Under the pieces are notes generated by a model. That model ran no database searches and had not been told where the DNA came from. It was given only the letters and a program-made list of their open reading frames with translations. The position numbers and the translations under genes were made by a program. Of a stretch of DNA of 64,000 bases, positions 24,201-38,006 are shown in pieces. How positions within the stretch are numbered: position 1 is the first letter of the stretch; each line of letters begins with the position of its first letter. This stretch comes from Sipunculus nudus (lineage: Eukaryota > Annelida > Sipuncula > Golfingiida > Sipunculidae), in the NCBI GenBank assembly GCA_026874595.1, contig CM049315.1, forward strand, positions 62,617,389 to 62,681,388, given 5' to 3'.

Positions 24201-25914
24201 TGCACAAATCAGGATCTTGTATTACGAAAAAAACGAGCTGATTTCGGCGTAAAAGACGTTTCTAACTGGTTCTTAATGGCCTGATGAAGCTTCTAAATTG
24301 CTTCTTTCGCAATTTTAATCTGCAATTTTTGCACAACACACGATCATGAATTAGGCAAAAACCTAGCTGATTTCGGCGAGATCGATGTTTGTACCTGGTT
24401 CTAAATGGCCTAATGAAGTTTCTCAAACGCTTCTTTTGCAGTTTAAATCGATCATCTTTGCACAACACACGATCTCATATTACGCAAAAAAAACCCGAGC
24501 TGATTTCAGCAAAAACGACGTTCCTAACTGAATCTTAATGGCCTGATAAAGCTTCTTAAACGCTTCTTTTGCAGTTTAAATCGGTCATCTTTGCACAAAA
24601 CACGATTTTGTATTACGCAAAAACCGAGCTGATTTCGGCGTAAAGATGTTTGTATCTGGTTCTAAACGGCCTAATGAAGCTTCTGAATTGCTTCTTTTGC
24701 AATTTAAATCTGCAATTTTTGCACCACACACGATCATGAATTAGGCAAAAACCTAGCTGATTTCGGCGAGATCGATGTTTGTACCCGGATCTAAATGGCC
24801 TAATGATGCTTCTGAATTGCTTCTTTTGCAATTTTAATCTTCTATTTTGCACAACACGATCTTGTATTACGAAAAAACTGAGCTGATTTCGTCGTAAAAG
24901 ACTTTTGTATCTGATTCTAAACGGCCTAATGAAGCTTCTGAATTGCTTCTTTTGCAATTGAAATCTGTAATTTTTGCACAACACACGTTCCTGAAATAGC
25001 CAAAAACCTAGCTGATTTCGGCGAGATAGATGTTTGTACCCGGTTCTAAATGGCCTAATGGAGCTTCTGAATTGCTTCTTTTGCAATTTTAATCTTCTAT
25101 TTTGCACAACACGATGTTGTATTACGCAAAAACCGATTATCCGCAAGAGCGACGTTTTTACCAATTTCTAAATGGCCTAATGAAGCTATTAAAATGCTTC
25201 TATCGCAGTTTAAATCGGCCATTTTGCGCAAAACAGGATCCTATATTACGCAAAAACCGAGCTGATTTCCGCAAAAAAAACGACATTTCTAAGTGGTTCT
25301 AAATGGCCTAATGAAGTTTCTCAAACGCTTCTTTCACAGTTTAAATCGGTGATCATTGCACAAGACACGATCTTGTTTAAAGCGAAAACCGAGCTGATTT
25401 CGGCAAAAACGACGTTTGTAACTTGTTTTAAATGGCCTGATGAAGCTTTAAAACGCTTCATTTGCAATTTAAACGGCCATTTTTGCACAACACACGATCT
25501 TGTAGTACGCGAAAACCGAGCTGATTGCGACGAAAACGACCATTGTAACGGGTTTTAAGTCGCCTAATGAAGTTTCTGAAACGCTTCCTTCGCTGTTTAA
25601 ACTGGCCATTTTTGCACGGATCATGATCTATTATAACGCAAAAACCGAGTCGATTTCGGCAAAAAAGATCTTTGTAACTGGTTTTAAGTGGCCTATTGAA
25701 CCTTCTTAAACTCTTCTTTTGCAGTTTAAATCGGTCATCTTTGCACAAACACGATCTTATATTACACTAAAAAATCGAGCTGATTTTAGCAAAAACGACG
25801 TTTCTAACTTCTTAATTGCCTGATGAATCTTCTTAAACGCTTCTTTAGCAGTTTAAATCGGTCATCTTTGCACAACAGACGATTTTGTATTACGGAAAAA
25901 AAAAAACCGAGCTG
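21274..25914 (-). repeat. Higher-order repeat unit R1, copy 1 (about 36 monomers, 4.64 kb)
   Basis: Aligns with 25915-30554 at an offset of 4,641-4,642. The differences I noticed are mostly single-base length changes: a G missing near 21440 (AAATGCC against AAATGGCC), 6 against 5 A near 23334, and 8 against 7 A near 25270. There are few substitutions, for example CTTCCTTCGC near 25585 against CTTCTTTCGC near 30226. The left edge is set by the gap, so the true unit start is unknown. Confidence 0.92.
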
Positions 25915-28900
25915 ATTTCATCAAAAACGACTTTGCTAACTGGTTCTAAATGGCCTGATGAAGCTTCTAAAACGCTTCTTTCGCAGTTTAAATCGGTCAT
26001 CTTTGCACAAAACACGATCTTGTATTACGCAAAAACCGATCTGATTTCAGCAAGAGCGACGTTTTTACCAATTTCTAAATGGCCTAATGAAGCTATTGAA
26101 ACGCTTCTATCGCAGTTTAAATCAGCCGTTTCTCCACAAATCACGATCTTGTATTACGAAAATAAGGAGCTGATTTCGGCGTAAAAGACGTTTCTAACTG
26201 GTTCTTAATGGCCTGATGAAGCTTCTAAAACGCTTCTTTCGCAGTTTAAATCGGTCATCTTTGCACAAAACACGATCTTGTATTACGCAAAAACCGATCT
26301 GATTTCAGCAAGAGCGGCGTTTTTACCAATTTCTAAATGGCCTAATGAAGCTATTGAAACGCTTCTATCGCAGTTTAAATCAGCCGTTTCTGTACAAATC
26401 ACGATCTTGTATTACGAAAATAAGGAGCTGATTTCGGCGTAAAAGACGTTTCTAACTGGTTCTTAATGGCCTGATGAAGCTTCTAAAACGCTTCTATCGC
26501 AGTTTAAATCGGTCATCTTTGCACAACACACGATTTTGTATTACGCAAAAAATCGAGCTGATTTCGGCGATAAAGACGTTGGTATCTGGTTCTAAATGGC
26601 CTAATAAAGCTCCTGAATTGATTCTTTTGCAATTTAAATCTGCAATATTTGCACAAACACGATCTTGCATTACGCAAAAAAATCGAGCTGATTTCAGCAA
26701 AAACGACGTTTCTAACTGGTTCTTAATGGCCTGATAAAGCTTCTAAAAGGCTTCTTTCGCAGTTTAAATCGGTCATCTTTGCACAAAACACGATCTTGTA
26801 TTACGCAAAAACCGATCTGATTTCAGCAAGAGCGACGTTTTTACCAATTTCTAAATGGCCTAATGAAGCTATTAAAACGCTTCTATCGCAGTTTAAATCA
26901 GCCGTTTCTGCACAAATCAGGATCTTGTATTACGAAAAAAACGAGCTGATTTCGGCGTAAAAGACGTTTCTAACTGGTTCTTAATGGCCTGATGAAGCTT
27001 CTAAAATGCTTCTTAAGCAGTTTAAATCGGTCATCTTTGCACAACACACGATTTTGTATTACGCAAAAAATCGAGCTGATTTCGGCGAAAAAGACGTTGG
27101 TATCTGGTTCTAAATGGCCTAATAAAGCACCTGAATTGATTCTTTTGCAATTTAAATCTTCAATATTTGCACAAACACGATCTTGCATTACGCAAAAAAA
27201 TCGAGCTGATTTCAGCAAAAACGACGTTTCTAACTGGTTCTTAATGGCCTGATAAAGCTTCTAAAAGGCTTCTTTCGCAGTTTAAATCGGTGATCATTGC
27301 ACAAGACACGATCTTGTATAAAGCGAACACCGAGCTGATTTCGGGAAAAACGACGTTCGTAACTTGTTCTAAATGGCCTGATGAAGCTATTAAAACGCTT
27401 CTTTCGCAGTTTAAATCGGCCATTTTGCACAAAACACGATTTTGTATTACGCAAAAACCGAGCTCATTTCAGCAAAAACGACGTTCCTAACTGATTCTTA
27501 ATGGCCTGATAAAGCTTCTTAAACGCTTCTTTTGCAGTTTAAATCGGTCATCTTTGCACAAAACACGATTTTGTATTACGCAAAAACCGAGCTGATTTCG
27601 GCGTAAAAGATGTTTGTATCTGGTTCTAAACGGCCTAATGAAGCTTCTGAATTGCTTCTTTTGCAATTTTAATCTTCTATTTTGCACAACACGATGTTGT
27701 ATTACGCGAAAACCGATCTGATTTCAGCAAGAGCGACGTTTTTACCAATTTCTAAATGGCCTAATGAAGCTATTAAAACGCTTCTATCGCAGTTTAAATC
27801 AGCCGTTTCGGCACAAATCACGATCTTGTATTACGAAAAAAAGAGCTGATTTCGGCGTAAAAGACGTTTCTAACTGGTTCTTAATGGCCTGATGAAGCTT
27901 CTAAAAGGCTTCCTTGGCAGTTTAAATCGGTCATTTTTGCACAAAACACGGTCTTGTATTACGCAAAAACCGAGCTGATTTCGGCGAAAAAGACGTTTGT
28001 ATCTGGTTCTAAATGACCTAATAAAGCTCCTGAATTGATTCTTTTGCAATTTAAATCTGCAATATTTGCACAAACACGATCTTGCATTACGCAAAAAAAT
28101 CGAGCTGATTTCAGCAAAAACGACGTTTCTAACTGGTTCTTAATGGCCTGATGAAGCTTCTAAAACGCTTCTTTCACAGTTTAAATCGGTGATCATTGCA
28201 CAAGACACGATCTTGTTTAAAGCGAAAACCGAGCTGATTTCGGCAAAAACGACGTTTGTAACTTGTTTTAAATGGCCTGATGAAGCTATTAAAATGCTTA
28301 ATTTGCAATTTAAACGGCCATTTTTGCACAACACACGATCTTGTAGTACGCGAAAACCGAGCTGATTGCGACGAAAACGACGATTGTAACGGGTTTTAAG
28401 TCGCCTAATGAAGTTTCTGAAACGCTTCTTTCGCAGTTTAAACTGGCCATTTTTGCACGGATCATGATCTATTATAACGCAAAAACCGAGTCGATTTCGG
28501 CAAAAAAGATCTTTGTAACTGGTTTTAAGTGGCCTATTGAACCTTCTTAAACTCTTCTTTTGCAGTTTAAATCGGTCATCTTTGCACAAACACGATCTTA
28601 TATTACACTAAAAAATCGAGCTGATTTTAGCAAAAACGACGTTGCTTACTGGTTCTTAATGGCCTGATGAAGCTTCTAAAACGCTTCTTTCACAGTTTAA
28701 ATCGGTCATCTTTGCACAAAACACGATCTTGTATTACGCAAAAACCGATCTGATTTCAGCAAGAGCGACGTTTTTACCAATTTCTAAATGGCCTAATGAA
28801 GCTATTAAAACGCTTCTATCGCAGTTTAAAGCAGCCGTTTCTGCACAAATCAGGATCTTGTATTACGAAAAAAACGAGCTGATTTCGGCGTAAAAGACGT

Positions 28901-30554
28901 TTCTAACTGGTTCTTAATGGCCTGATGAAGCTTCTAAATTGCTTCTTTCGCAATTTTAATCTGCAATTTTTGCACAACACACGATCATGAATTAGGCAAA
29001 AACCTAGCTGATTTCGGCGAGATCGATGTTTGTACCTGGTTCTAAATGGCCTAATGAAGTTTCTCAAACGCTTCTTTTGCAGTTTAAATCGATCATCTTT
29101 GCACAACACACGATCTCATATTACGCAAAAAAAACCCGAGCTGATTTCAGCAAAAACGACGTTCCTAACTGAATCTTAATGGCCTGATAAAGCTTCTTAA
29201 ACGCTTCTTTTGCAGTTTAAATCGGTCATCTTTGCACAAAACACGATTTTGTATTACGCAAAAAACCGAGCTGATTTCGGCGTAAAGATGTTTGTATCTG
29301 GTTCTAAACGGCCTAATGAAGCTTCTGAATTGCTTCTTTTGCAATTTAAATCTGCAATTTTTGCACCACACACGATCATGAATTAGGCAAAAACCTAGCT
29401 GATTTCGGCGAGATCGATGTTTGTACCCGGATCTAAATGGCCTAATGATGCTTCTGAATTGCTTCTTTTGCAATTTTAATCTTCTATTTTGCACAACACG
29501 ATCTTGTATTACGAAAAAACTGAGCTGATTTCGTCGTAAAAGACTTTTGTATCTGATTCTAAACGGCCTAATGAAGCTTCTGAATTGCTTCTTTTGCAAT
29601 TGAAATCTGTAATTTTTGCACAACACACGTTCCTGAAATAGCCAAAAACCTAGCTGATTTCGGCGAGATAGATGTTTGTACCCGGTTCTAAATGGCCTAA
29701 TGGAGCTTCTGAATTGCTTCTTTTGCAATTTTAATCTTCTATTTTGCACAACACGATGTTGTATTACGCAAAAACCGATTATCCGCAAGAGCGACGTTTT
29801 TACCAATTTCTAAATGGCCTAATGAAGCTATTAAAATGCTTCTATCGCAGTTTAAATCGGCCATTTTGCGCAAAACAGGATCCTATATTACGCAAAAACC
29901 GAGCTGATTTCCGCAAAAAAACGACATTTCTAAGTGGTTCTAAATGGCCTAATGAAGTTTCTCAAACGCTTCTTTCACAGTTTAAATCGGTGATCATTGC
30001 ACAAGACACGATCTTGTTTAAAGCGAAAACCGAGCTGATTTCGGCAAAAACGACGTTTGTAACTTGTTTTAAATGGCCTGATGAAGCTTTAAAACGCTTC
30101 ATTTGCAATTTAAACGGCCATTTTTGCACAACACACGATCTTGTAGTACGCGAAAACCGAGCTGATTGCGACGAAAACGACCATTGTAACGGGTTTTAAG
30201 TCGCCTAATGAAGTTTCTGAAACGCTTCTTTCGCTGTTTAAACTGGCCATTTTTGCACGGATCATGATCTATTATAACGCAAAAACCGAGTCGATTTCGG
30301 CAAAAAAGATCTTTGTAACTGGTTTTAAGTGGCCTATTGAACCTTCTTAAACTCTTCTTTTGCAGTTTAAATCGGTCATCTTTGCACAAACACGATCTTA
30401 TATTACACTAAAAAATCGAGCTGATTTTAGCAAAAACGACGTTTCTAACTTCTTAATTGCCTGATGAATCTTCTTAAACGCTTCTTTAGCAGTTTAAATC
30501 GGTCATCTTTGCACAACAGACGATTTTGTATTACGGAAAAAAAAAACCGAGCTG
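25915..30554 (-). repeat. Higher-order repeat unit R1, copy 2
   Basis: Second nearly identical 4.64-kb copy, beginning at ATTTCATCAAAAACG (25915), which matches the first bases after the gap. It holds the GCACCACAC variant monomer near 29364, also present near 24721 in copy 1, and the five-base deletion variant CCGATTATCCGC near 29777, also present near 25134. Confidence 0.92.
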
Positions 30555-31350
30555 ATTTCATCAAAAACGACTTTGCTAACTGGTTCTAAATGGCCTGATG
30601 ACGCTTCTAAAACGCTTCTTTCGCAGTTTAAATCGGTCATCTTTGCACAAAACACGATCTTGTATTACGCAAAAACCGATCTGATTTCAGCAAGAGCGAC
30701 GTTTTTACCAATTTCTAAATGGCCTAATGAAGCTATTGAAACGCTTCTATCGCAGTTTAAATCAGCCGTTTCTCCACAAATCACGATCTTGTATTACGAA
30801 AATAAGGAGCTGATTTCGGCGTAAAAGACGTTTCTAACTGGTTCTTAATGGCCTGATGAAGCTTCTAAAACGCTTCTTTCGCAGTTTAAATCGGTCATCT
30901 TTGCACAAAACACGATCTTGTATTACGCAAAAACCGATCTGATTTCAGCAAGAGCGGCGTTTTTACCAATTTCTAAATGGCCTAATGAAGCTATTGAAAC
31001 GCTTCTATCGCAGTTTAAATCAGCCGTTTCTGTACAAATCACGATCTTGTATTACGAAAATAAGGAGCTGATTTCGGCGTAAAAGACGTTTCTAACTGGT
31101 TCTTAATGGCCTGATGAAGCTTCTAAAACGCTTCTTAAGCAGTTTAAATCGGTCATCTTTGCACAACACACGATTTTGTATTACGCAAAAAATCGAGCTG
31201 ATTTCGGCGATAAAGACGTTGGTATCTGGTTCTAAATGGCCTAATAAAGCTCCTGAATTGATTCTTTTGCAATTTAAATCTGCAATATTTGCACAAACAC
31301 GATCTTGCATTACGCAAGAAAATCGAGCTGATTTCAGCAAAAACGACGTT
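30555..31350 (-). repeat. Unit R1, third copy, partial (about 6 monomers)
   Basis: Starts again with the ATTTCATCAAAAACG motif at an offset of 4,640 and follows unit R1 for about 800 bp. It first deviates near 31134, where CTTCTTAAGCAG replaces CTTCTATCGCAG, and leaves the pattern near 31350-31420, where GTGATCATTGCAC replaces GTCATCTTTGCAC. Confidence 0.85.
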
Positions 31351-33815
31351 TCTAGCTGGTTCTTAATGGCCTGATGAAGCTTCTAAAAGGCTTCTTTCGC
31401 AGTTTAAATCGGTGATCATTGCACAAGACACGATCTTGTATAACGCGAAAATCGCGCTGATTTCGGCAAAAACGACTTTTGTAACTGGTTGTAAATGGAC
31501 AAATGAAGCTTCTAAAACGCTTCTTTCGCAGTTTAAATCGGCCATTTTGCACAAACAGGATCCTATATTACGCAAAAACCGAGCTGATTTCGGCAAAAAA
31601 ACGACATTTGTAACTGGTTCTAAATGGCCTAATGAAGTTTCTCAAACGCTTCTTTTGCAGTTTAAATCGATCATCTTTGCACAACACACGATCTCATATT
31701 ACGCAAAAAAAAACCGAGCTGATTTCAGCAAAAACGACGTTCCTAACTGATACTTAATGGCCTGATAAAGCTTCTTAAACGCTTCTTTTGCAGTTTAAAT
31801 CGGTCATCTTTGCACAAAACACGATTTTGTATTACGCAAAAACCGAGCTGATTTCGGCGTAAAGATGTTTGTATCTGGTTCTAAACGGCCTAATGAAGCT
31901 TCTGAATTGCTTCTTTTGCAATTTAAATCTGCAATTTTTGCACCACACACGATCATGAATTAGGCAAAAACCTAGCTGATTTCGGCGAGATCGATGTTTG
32001 TACCCGGATCTAAATGGCCTAATGGAGCTTCTGAATTGCTTCTTTTGCAATTTTAATCTTCTATTTTGCACAACACGATCTTGTATTACGAAAAAACCGA
32101 GCTGATTTCGTCGTAAAAGACTTTTGTATCTGATTCTAAACGGCCTAATGAAGCTTCTGAATTGCTTCTTTTGCAATTGAAATCTGTAATTTTTGCACAA
32201 CACACGTTCCTGAAATAGCCAAAAACCTAGCTGATTTCGGCGAGATCGATGTTTGTACCCGGTTCTAAATGGCCTAATGGAGCTTCTGAATTGCTTCTTT
32301 TGCAATTTTAATCTTCTATTTTGCACAACACGATGTTGTATTACGCGAAAACCGATCTGATTTCAGCAAGAGCGACGTTTTTACCAATTTCTAAATGGCC
32401 TAATGAAACTATTAAAACGCTTCTATCGCAGTTTAAATCAGCCGTTTCTGCACAAATCACGATCTTGTATTACGAAAAAAAGAGCTGATTTCGGCGTAAA
32501 AGACGTTTCTAACTGGTTCTTAATGGCCTGATGAAGCTTCTAAAACGCTTCTTTAGCAGTTTAAATCGGTCATCTTTGCACAACACACGATTTTGTATTA
32601 CGCAAAAAATCGAGCTGATTTCAGCAAAAACGACGTTTCTAACTGGTTCTTAATGGCCTGATGAAGCTTCTAAAACGCTTCTTTCACAGTTTAAATCGGT
32701 GATCATTGCACAAGACACGATCTTGTTTAAAGCGAAAACCGAGCTGATTTCGGCAAAAAACGACGTTTGTAACTTGTTTTAACTGGCCTGATGAAGCTAT
32801 TAAAATGCTTCAATTGCAATTTAAACGGCCATTTTTGCACAAGACACGATCTTGTAGTACGCGAAAATCGAGCTGATTGCGACGAAAACGACCATTGTAA
32901 CGGGTTTTAAGTCGCCTAATGAAGTTTCTGAAACGCTTCTTTCGCAGTTTAAACTGGCCATTTTTGCACGGATCATGATCTATTTTAACTTAAAAACCGA
33001 GTCGATTTCGGCAAAAAAGATCTTTGTAACTGGTTTTAAGTGGCCTATTGAACCTTCTTAAACTCTTCTTTTGCAGTTTAAATCGGTCATCTTTGCACAA
33101 ACACGATCTTATGTTACACTAAAAAATCGAGCTGGTTTTAGCAAAAACGACGTTTCTAACTTCTTAATTGCCTGATGAATCTTCTAAAACGCTTCTTTAG
33201 CAGTTTAAATCGGTCATCTTTGCACAACAGACGATTTTGTATTACGCAAAAAAAAAACCGAGCTGATTTCAGCAAAAACGACGTTGCTAACTGGTTCTAA
33301 ATGGCCTGATAAAGCTTCTAAAACGCTTCTTTCGCAGTTTAAATCGGTCATCTTTGCACAAGACACGATCTTGTATTACGCAAAAACCGATCTGATTTCA
33401 GCAAGAGCGACGTTTTTACCAATTTCTAAATGGCCTAATGAAGCTATTAAAACGCTTCTATCGCAGTTTAAATCAGCCGTTTCTGCACAAATCACGATCT
33501 TGTATTACGAAAATAACTAGCTGATTTCGGCGTAAAAGACGTTTCTAACTGGTTCTTAATGGCCTGATGAAGCTTCTAAAACGTTTCTTAAGCAGTTTAA
33601 ATCGGTCATCTTTGCACAACACACGATTTTGTATTACGCAAAAAATCGAGCTGTTTTCGGCGAAAAAGACGGTGGTATCTGGTTCTAAATGGCCTGATAA
33701 AGCTCCTGAATTGATTCTTTTGCAATTTAAATCTGCAATATTTGCACAAACACGATCTTGCATTACGCAAAAAAATCGAGCTGATTTCAGCAAAAACGAC
33801 GTTTCTAACTGGTTC
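31351..33815 (-). repeat. Mosaic satellite block following R1
   Basis: No single period fits. About 31600-32335 matches 29020-29757 at an offset of 2,578 bp (20 monomers), including the rare CTCATATT and GCACCACAC variants. About 32690-33550 matches 29980-30840 at an offset of 2,711 bp (21 monomers). About 33550-33815 resembles 31100-31370. One monomer near 32985 has private changes (TTTTAACTTAAAAACC). The block looks like pieces of unit R1 rejoined in register. Confidence 0.8.
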
Positions 33816-35689
33816 TTAATGGCCTGATGAAGCTTCTAAAAGGCTTCTTTCGCAGTTTAAATCGGTGATCATTGCACAAGACACGATATTGTATAAAGCG
33901 AACACCGAGCTGATTTCGGGAAAAACGACGTTCGTAACTTGTTCTAAATGGCCTGATGAAGCTATTAAAACGCTTCTTTCGCAGTTCAAATCGGCCATTT
34001 ATTCACAACGTACGATCTTGTATAACGCGAAAATCGCGCTGATTTCGGCAAAAAACGACATTTGTAACTGGTTCTAAATGGCCTAATGAAGTTTCTCAAA
34101 CGCTTCTTTTGCAGTTTAAATCGATCATCTTTGCACAACACACGATCTTATATTACGCAAAAAAAACCAAGCTGATTTCAGCAAAAACGACGTTCCTAAC
34201 TGATTCTTAATGGCCTGATAAAGCTTCTTAAACGCTTCTTTTGCAGTTTAAATCGGTCATCTTTGCACAAAACACGATTTTGTATTACGCAAAAACCGAG
34301 CTGATTTCGGCGTAAAAGATGTTTGTATCTGGTTCTAAACGGCCTAATGAAGCTTCTGAATTGCTTCTTTTGCAATTTTAATCTGCAATTTTTGCACAAC
34401 ACACGATCATGAATTAGGCAAAAACCTAGCTGATTTCGGCGAGATCGATGTTTGTACCTGGTTCTATGCATAATGGAGCTTCTGAATTGCTTCTTTTGCA
34501 ATTTTAATCTTCTATTTTGCACAACACGATCTTGTACTACGCGAAAACCGATCTGATTTCAGCAAAAGCGACGTTTTTAACAATTTCTAAATGGCCTAAT
34601 GAAGCTATTTAAACGCTTCTATCGCAGTTTATATTAGCCGTTTCTGCACAAATCACGATCTTGTATTACGAAAAAACCGAGCTGATTTCGTCGTAAAAGA
34701 CGTTTGTATCTGATTCTAAACGGCCTAATGAAGCTTTTGAATTGCTTCTTTTGCAATTGAAATCTGTAATTTTTGCACAACAGACGTTCCTGAATTAGCC
34801 AAAAACCTAGCTGATTTCGGCGAGATCGATGTTTGTACCCGGTTCTAAATGGCCTAATGGAGCTTCTGAATTGCTTCTTTTGCAATTTTAATCTTCTATT
34901 TTGCACAACACGATGTTGTATTACGCGAAAACCGATCTGATTTCAGCAATAGCGACGTTTTTACCAATTTCTAAATGGCCTAATGAAGCTATTAAAACGC
35001 TTCTATCGCAGTTTAAATCAGCCGTTTCTGCACAAATCACGATCTTGTATTACGAAAAAAAGAGCTGATTTCGGCGTAAAAGACGTTTCTAACTGGTTCT
35101 TAATGGCCTGATGAAGCTTCTAAAACGCTTCTTTAGCAGTTTAAATCGGTCATCTTTGCACAACACACGATTTTGTATTACGCAAAAAATCGAGCTGATT
35201 TCAGCAAAAACGACGTTGCTAACTGGTTCTTAATGGCCTGATGAAGCTTCTAAAAGGCTTCCTTGGCAGTTGAAATCGGTCATCTTTGCACAAAACACGG
35301 TCTTGTATTACGCAAAAACCGAGCTGATTTCGGCGAAAAAGACGTTGGTATCTGGTTCTAAATGGCCTAATAAAGCTCCTGAATTGATTCTTTTGCAATT
35401 TAAATCTGCAATATTTGCACAAACACGATCTTGCATTACGCAAAAAAATCGAGCTGATTTCAGCAAAAACGACGTTTCTAACTGGTTCTTAATGGCCTGA
35501 TGAAGCTTCTAAAACGCTTCTTTCACAGTTTAAATCGGTGATCATTGCACAAGACACGATCTTGTTTAAAGCGAAAACCGAGCTGATTTCGGCAAAAACG
35601 ACGTTTGTAACTTGTTTTAAATGGCCTGATGAAGCTATTAAAATGCTTAATTTGCAATTTAAACGGCCATTTTTGCACAACACACGATC
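33816..35689 (-). repeat. 27-monomer repeat block, copy 1
   Basis: About 1.87 kb aligns with 37295-39170 at an offset of 3,478-3,481 bp. The offset shifts at 34466-34472, where CTATGCATAATGG replaces CTAAATGGCCTAATGG, a three-base shorter local rearrangement found only in this copy. The second copy is separated from it by the 10-monomer pair at 35690-38006. Confidence 0.83.
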
Positions 35690-36980
35690 TTGTAGTACGC
35701 AAAAACCGAGCTGATTGCGACGAAAACGACCATTGTAACGGGTTTTAAGTCGCCTAATGAAGTTTCTGAAACGCTTCTTTCGCAGTTTAAACTGGCCATT
35801 TTTGCACGGATCATGATCTATTATAACGCAAAAACCGAGTCGATTTCGGCAAAAAAGATCTTTGTAACTGGTTTAAGTGGCCTATTGAACCTTCTTAAAC
35901 TCTTCTTTTGCAGTTTAAATCGGTCATCTTTGCACAAACACGATCTTATATTACACTAAAAAATCGAGCTGATTTTAGCAAAAACGACGTTGCTAACTGG
36001 TTCTTAATGGCCTGATGAAGCTTCTAAAACGCTTCTTTCGCAGTTTAAATCGGTGATCATTGCACAAGACACGATCTTGTATAAAGCGAACACCGAGCTG
36101 ATTTCGGGAAAAACGACGTTCGTAACTTGTTCTAAATGGCCTGATGAAGCTATTAAAACGCTTCTTTCGCAGTTCAAATCGGCCATTTATTCACAACGTA
36201 CGATCTTGTATAACGCGAAAATCGCGCTGATTTCGGCAAAAACGACATTTGTAACTGGTTCTAAATGGCCTAATGAAGTTTCTCAAACGCTTCTTTTGCA
36301 GTTTAAATCGATCATCTTTGCACAACACACGATCTTATATTACGCAAAAAAAACCAAGCTGATTTCAGCAAAAACGACGTTCCTAACTGATTCTTAATGG
36401 CCTGAAAAAGCTTCTTAAACGCTTCTTTTGCAGTTTAAATCGGTCATCTTTGCACAAAACACGATTTTGTATTACGCAAAAACCGAGCTGATTTCGGCGT
36501 AAAAGATGTTTGTATCTGGTTCTAAACGGCCTAATGAAGCTTCTGAATTGCTTCTTTTGCAATTTTAATCTGCAATTTTTGCACAACACACGATCATGAA
36601 TTAGGCAAAAACCTAGCTGATTTCGGCGAGATCGATGTTTGTACTTGGTTCTAAATGGCCTAATGGAGCTTCTGAATTGCTTCTTTTGCAATTTTAATCT
36701 TCTATTTTGCACAAACAAGAGCTTGCATTACGCAAAAAAATCGAGCTGATTGCGACGAAAACGACCATTGTAACGGGTTTTAAGTCGCCTAATGAAGTTT
36801 CTGAAAGGCTTCTTTCGCAATTTTAATCTGCAATTTTTGCACAACACACGATCATGAATTAGGCAAAAACCTAGCTGATTTCGGCGAGATCGATGTTTGT
36901 ACCTGGTTCTAAATGGCCTAATGGAGCTTCTGAATTGCTTCTTTTGCAATTTTAATCTTCTATTTTGCACATACACGATC
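35690..36980 (-). repeat. 10-monomer tandem pair, copy 1 (1,291 bp)
   Basis: Positions 35690-36715 match 36981-38006 at an offset of 1,291 bp. The tail (36716-36980) contains a hybrid monomer: GCACAAACAAGAGCTTGC near 36708 leads into a GATTGCGACGAAAACG core that belongs to a different subtype. Confidence 0.85.
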
Positions 36981-38006
36981 TTGTAGTACGCAAAAAGCGA
37001 GCTGATTGCGACGAAAACGACCATTGTAACGGGTTTTAAGTCGCCTAATGAAGTTTCTGAAACGCTTCTTTCGCAGTTTAAACTGGCCATTTTTGCACGG
37101 ATCATGATCTATTATAACGCAAAAACCGAGTCGATTTCGGCAAAAAAGATCTTTGTAACTGGTTTAAGTGGCCTATTGAACCTTCTTAAACTCTTCTTTT
37201 GCAGTTTAAATCGGTCATCTTTGCACAAACACGATCTTATATTACACTAAAAAATCGAGCTGATTTTAGCAAAAACGACGTTGCTAACTGGTTCTTAATG
37301 GCCTGATGAAGCTTCTAAAACGCTTCTTTCGCAGTTTAAATCGGTGATCATTGCACAAGACACGATCTTGTATAAAGCGAACACCGAGCTGATTTCGGGA
37401 AAAACGACGTTCGTAACTTGTTCTAAATGGCCTGATGAAGCTATTAAAACGCTTCTTTCGCAGTTCAAATCGGCCATTTATTCACAACGTACGATCTTGT
37501 ATAACGCGAAAATCGCGCTGATTTCGGCAAAAACGACATTTGTAACTGGTTCTAAATGGCCTAATGAAGTTTCTCAAACGCTTCTTTTGCAGTTTAAATC
37601 GATCATCTTTGCACAACACACGATCTTATATTACGCAAAAAAAACCAAGCTGATTTCAGCAAAAACGACGTTCCTAACTGATTCTTAATGGCCTGAAAAA
37701 GCTTCTTAAACGCTTCTTTTGCAGTTTAAATCGGTCATCTTTGCACAAAACACGATTTTGTATTACGCAAAAACCGAGCTGATTTCGGCGTAAAAGATGT
37801 TTGTATCTGGTTCTAAACGGCCTAATGAAGCTTCTGAATTGCTTCTTTTGCAATTTTAATCTGCAATTTTTGCACAACACACGATCATGAATTAGGCAAA
37901 AACCTAGCTGATTTCGGCGAGATCGATGTTTGTACCTGGTTCTAAATGGCCTAATGGAGCTTCTGAATTGCTTCTTTTGCAATTTTAATCTTCTATTTTG
38001 CACAAC
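36981..38006 (-). repeat. 10-monomer tandem pair, copy 2
   Basis: Near-identical repetition of 35690-36715. It passes without a break into the 27-monomer block copy at about 37295-39170. Part of this segment (37300-38000) recurs at 58126-58826, an offset of 20,826 bp. Confidence 0.85.

Noticed and set aside
29165-29806. Longest open frame (213 codons, minus strand), and similar ones at 61449-62036, 24613-25164, 2492-3028 and 12114-12650
   Set aside because: The translation is the 43-residue monomer repeated, rich in Arg, Lys and Phe. It overlaps other open frames and breaks at one-base T-tract differences between near-identical copies (compare 24613-25164 with 29165-29806). There is no start context, domain or signal that would support a gene.
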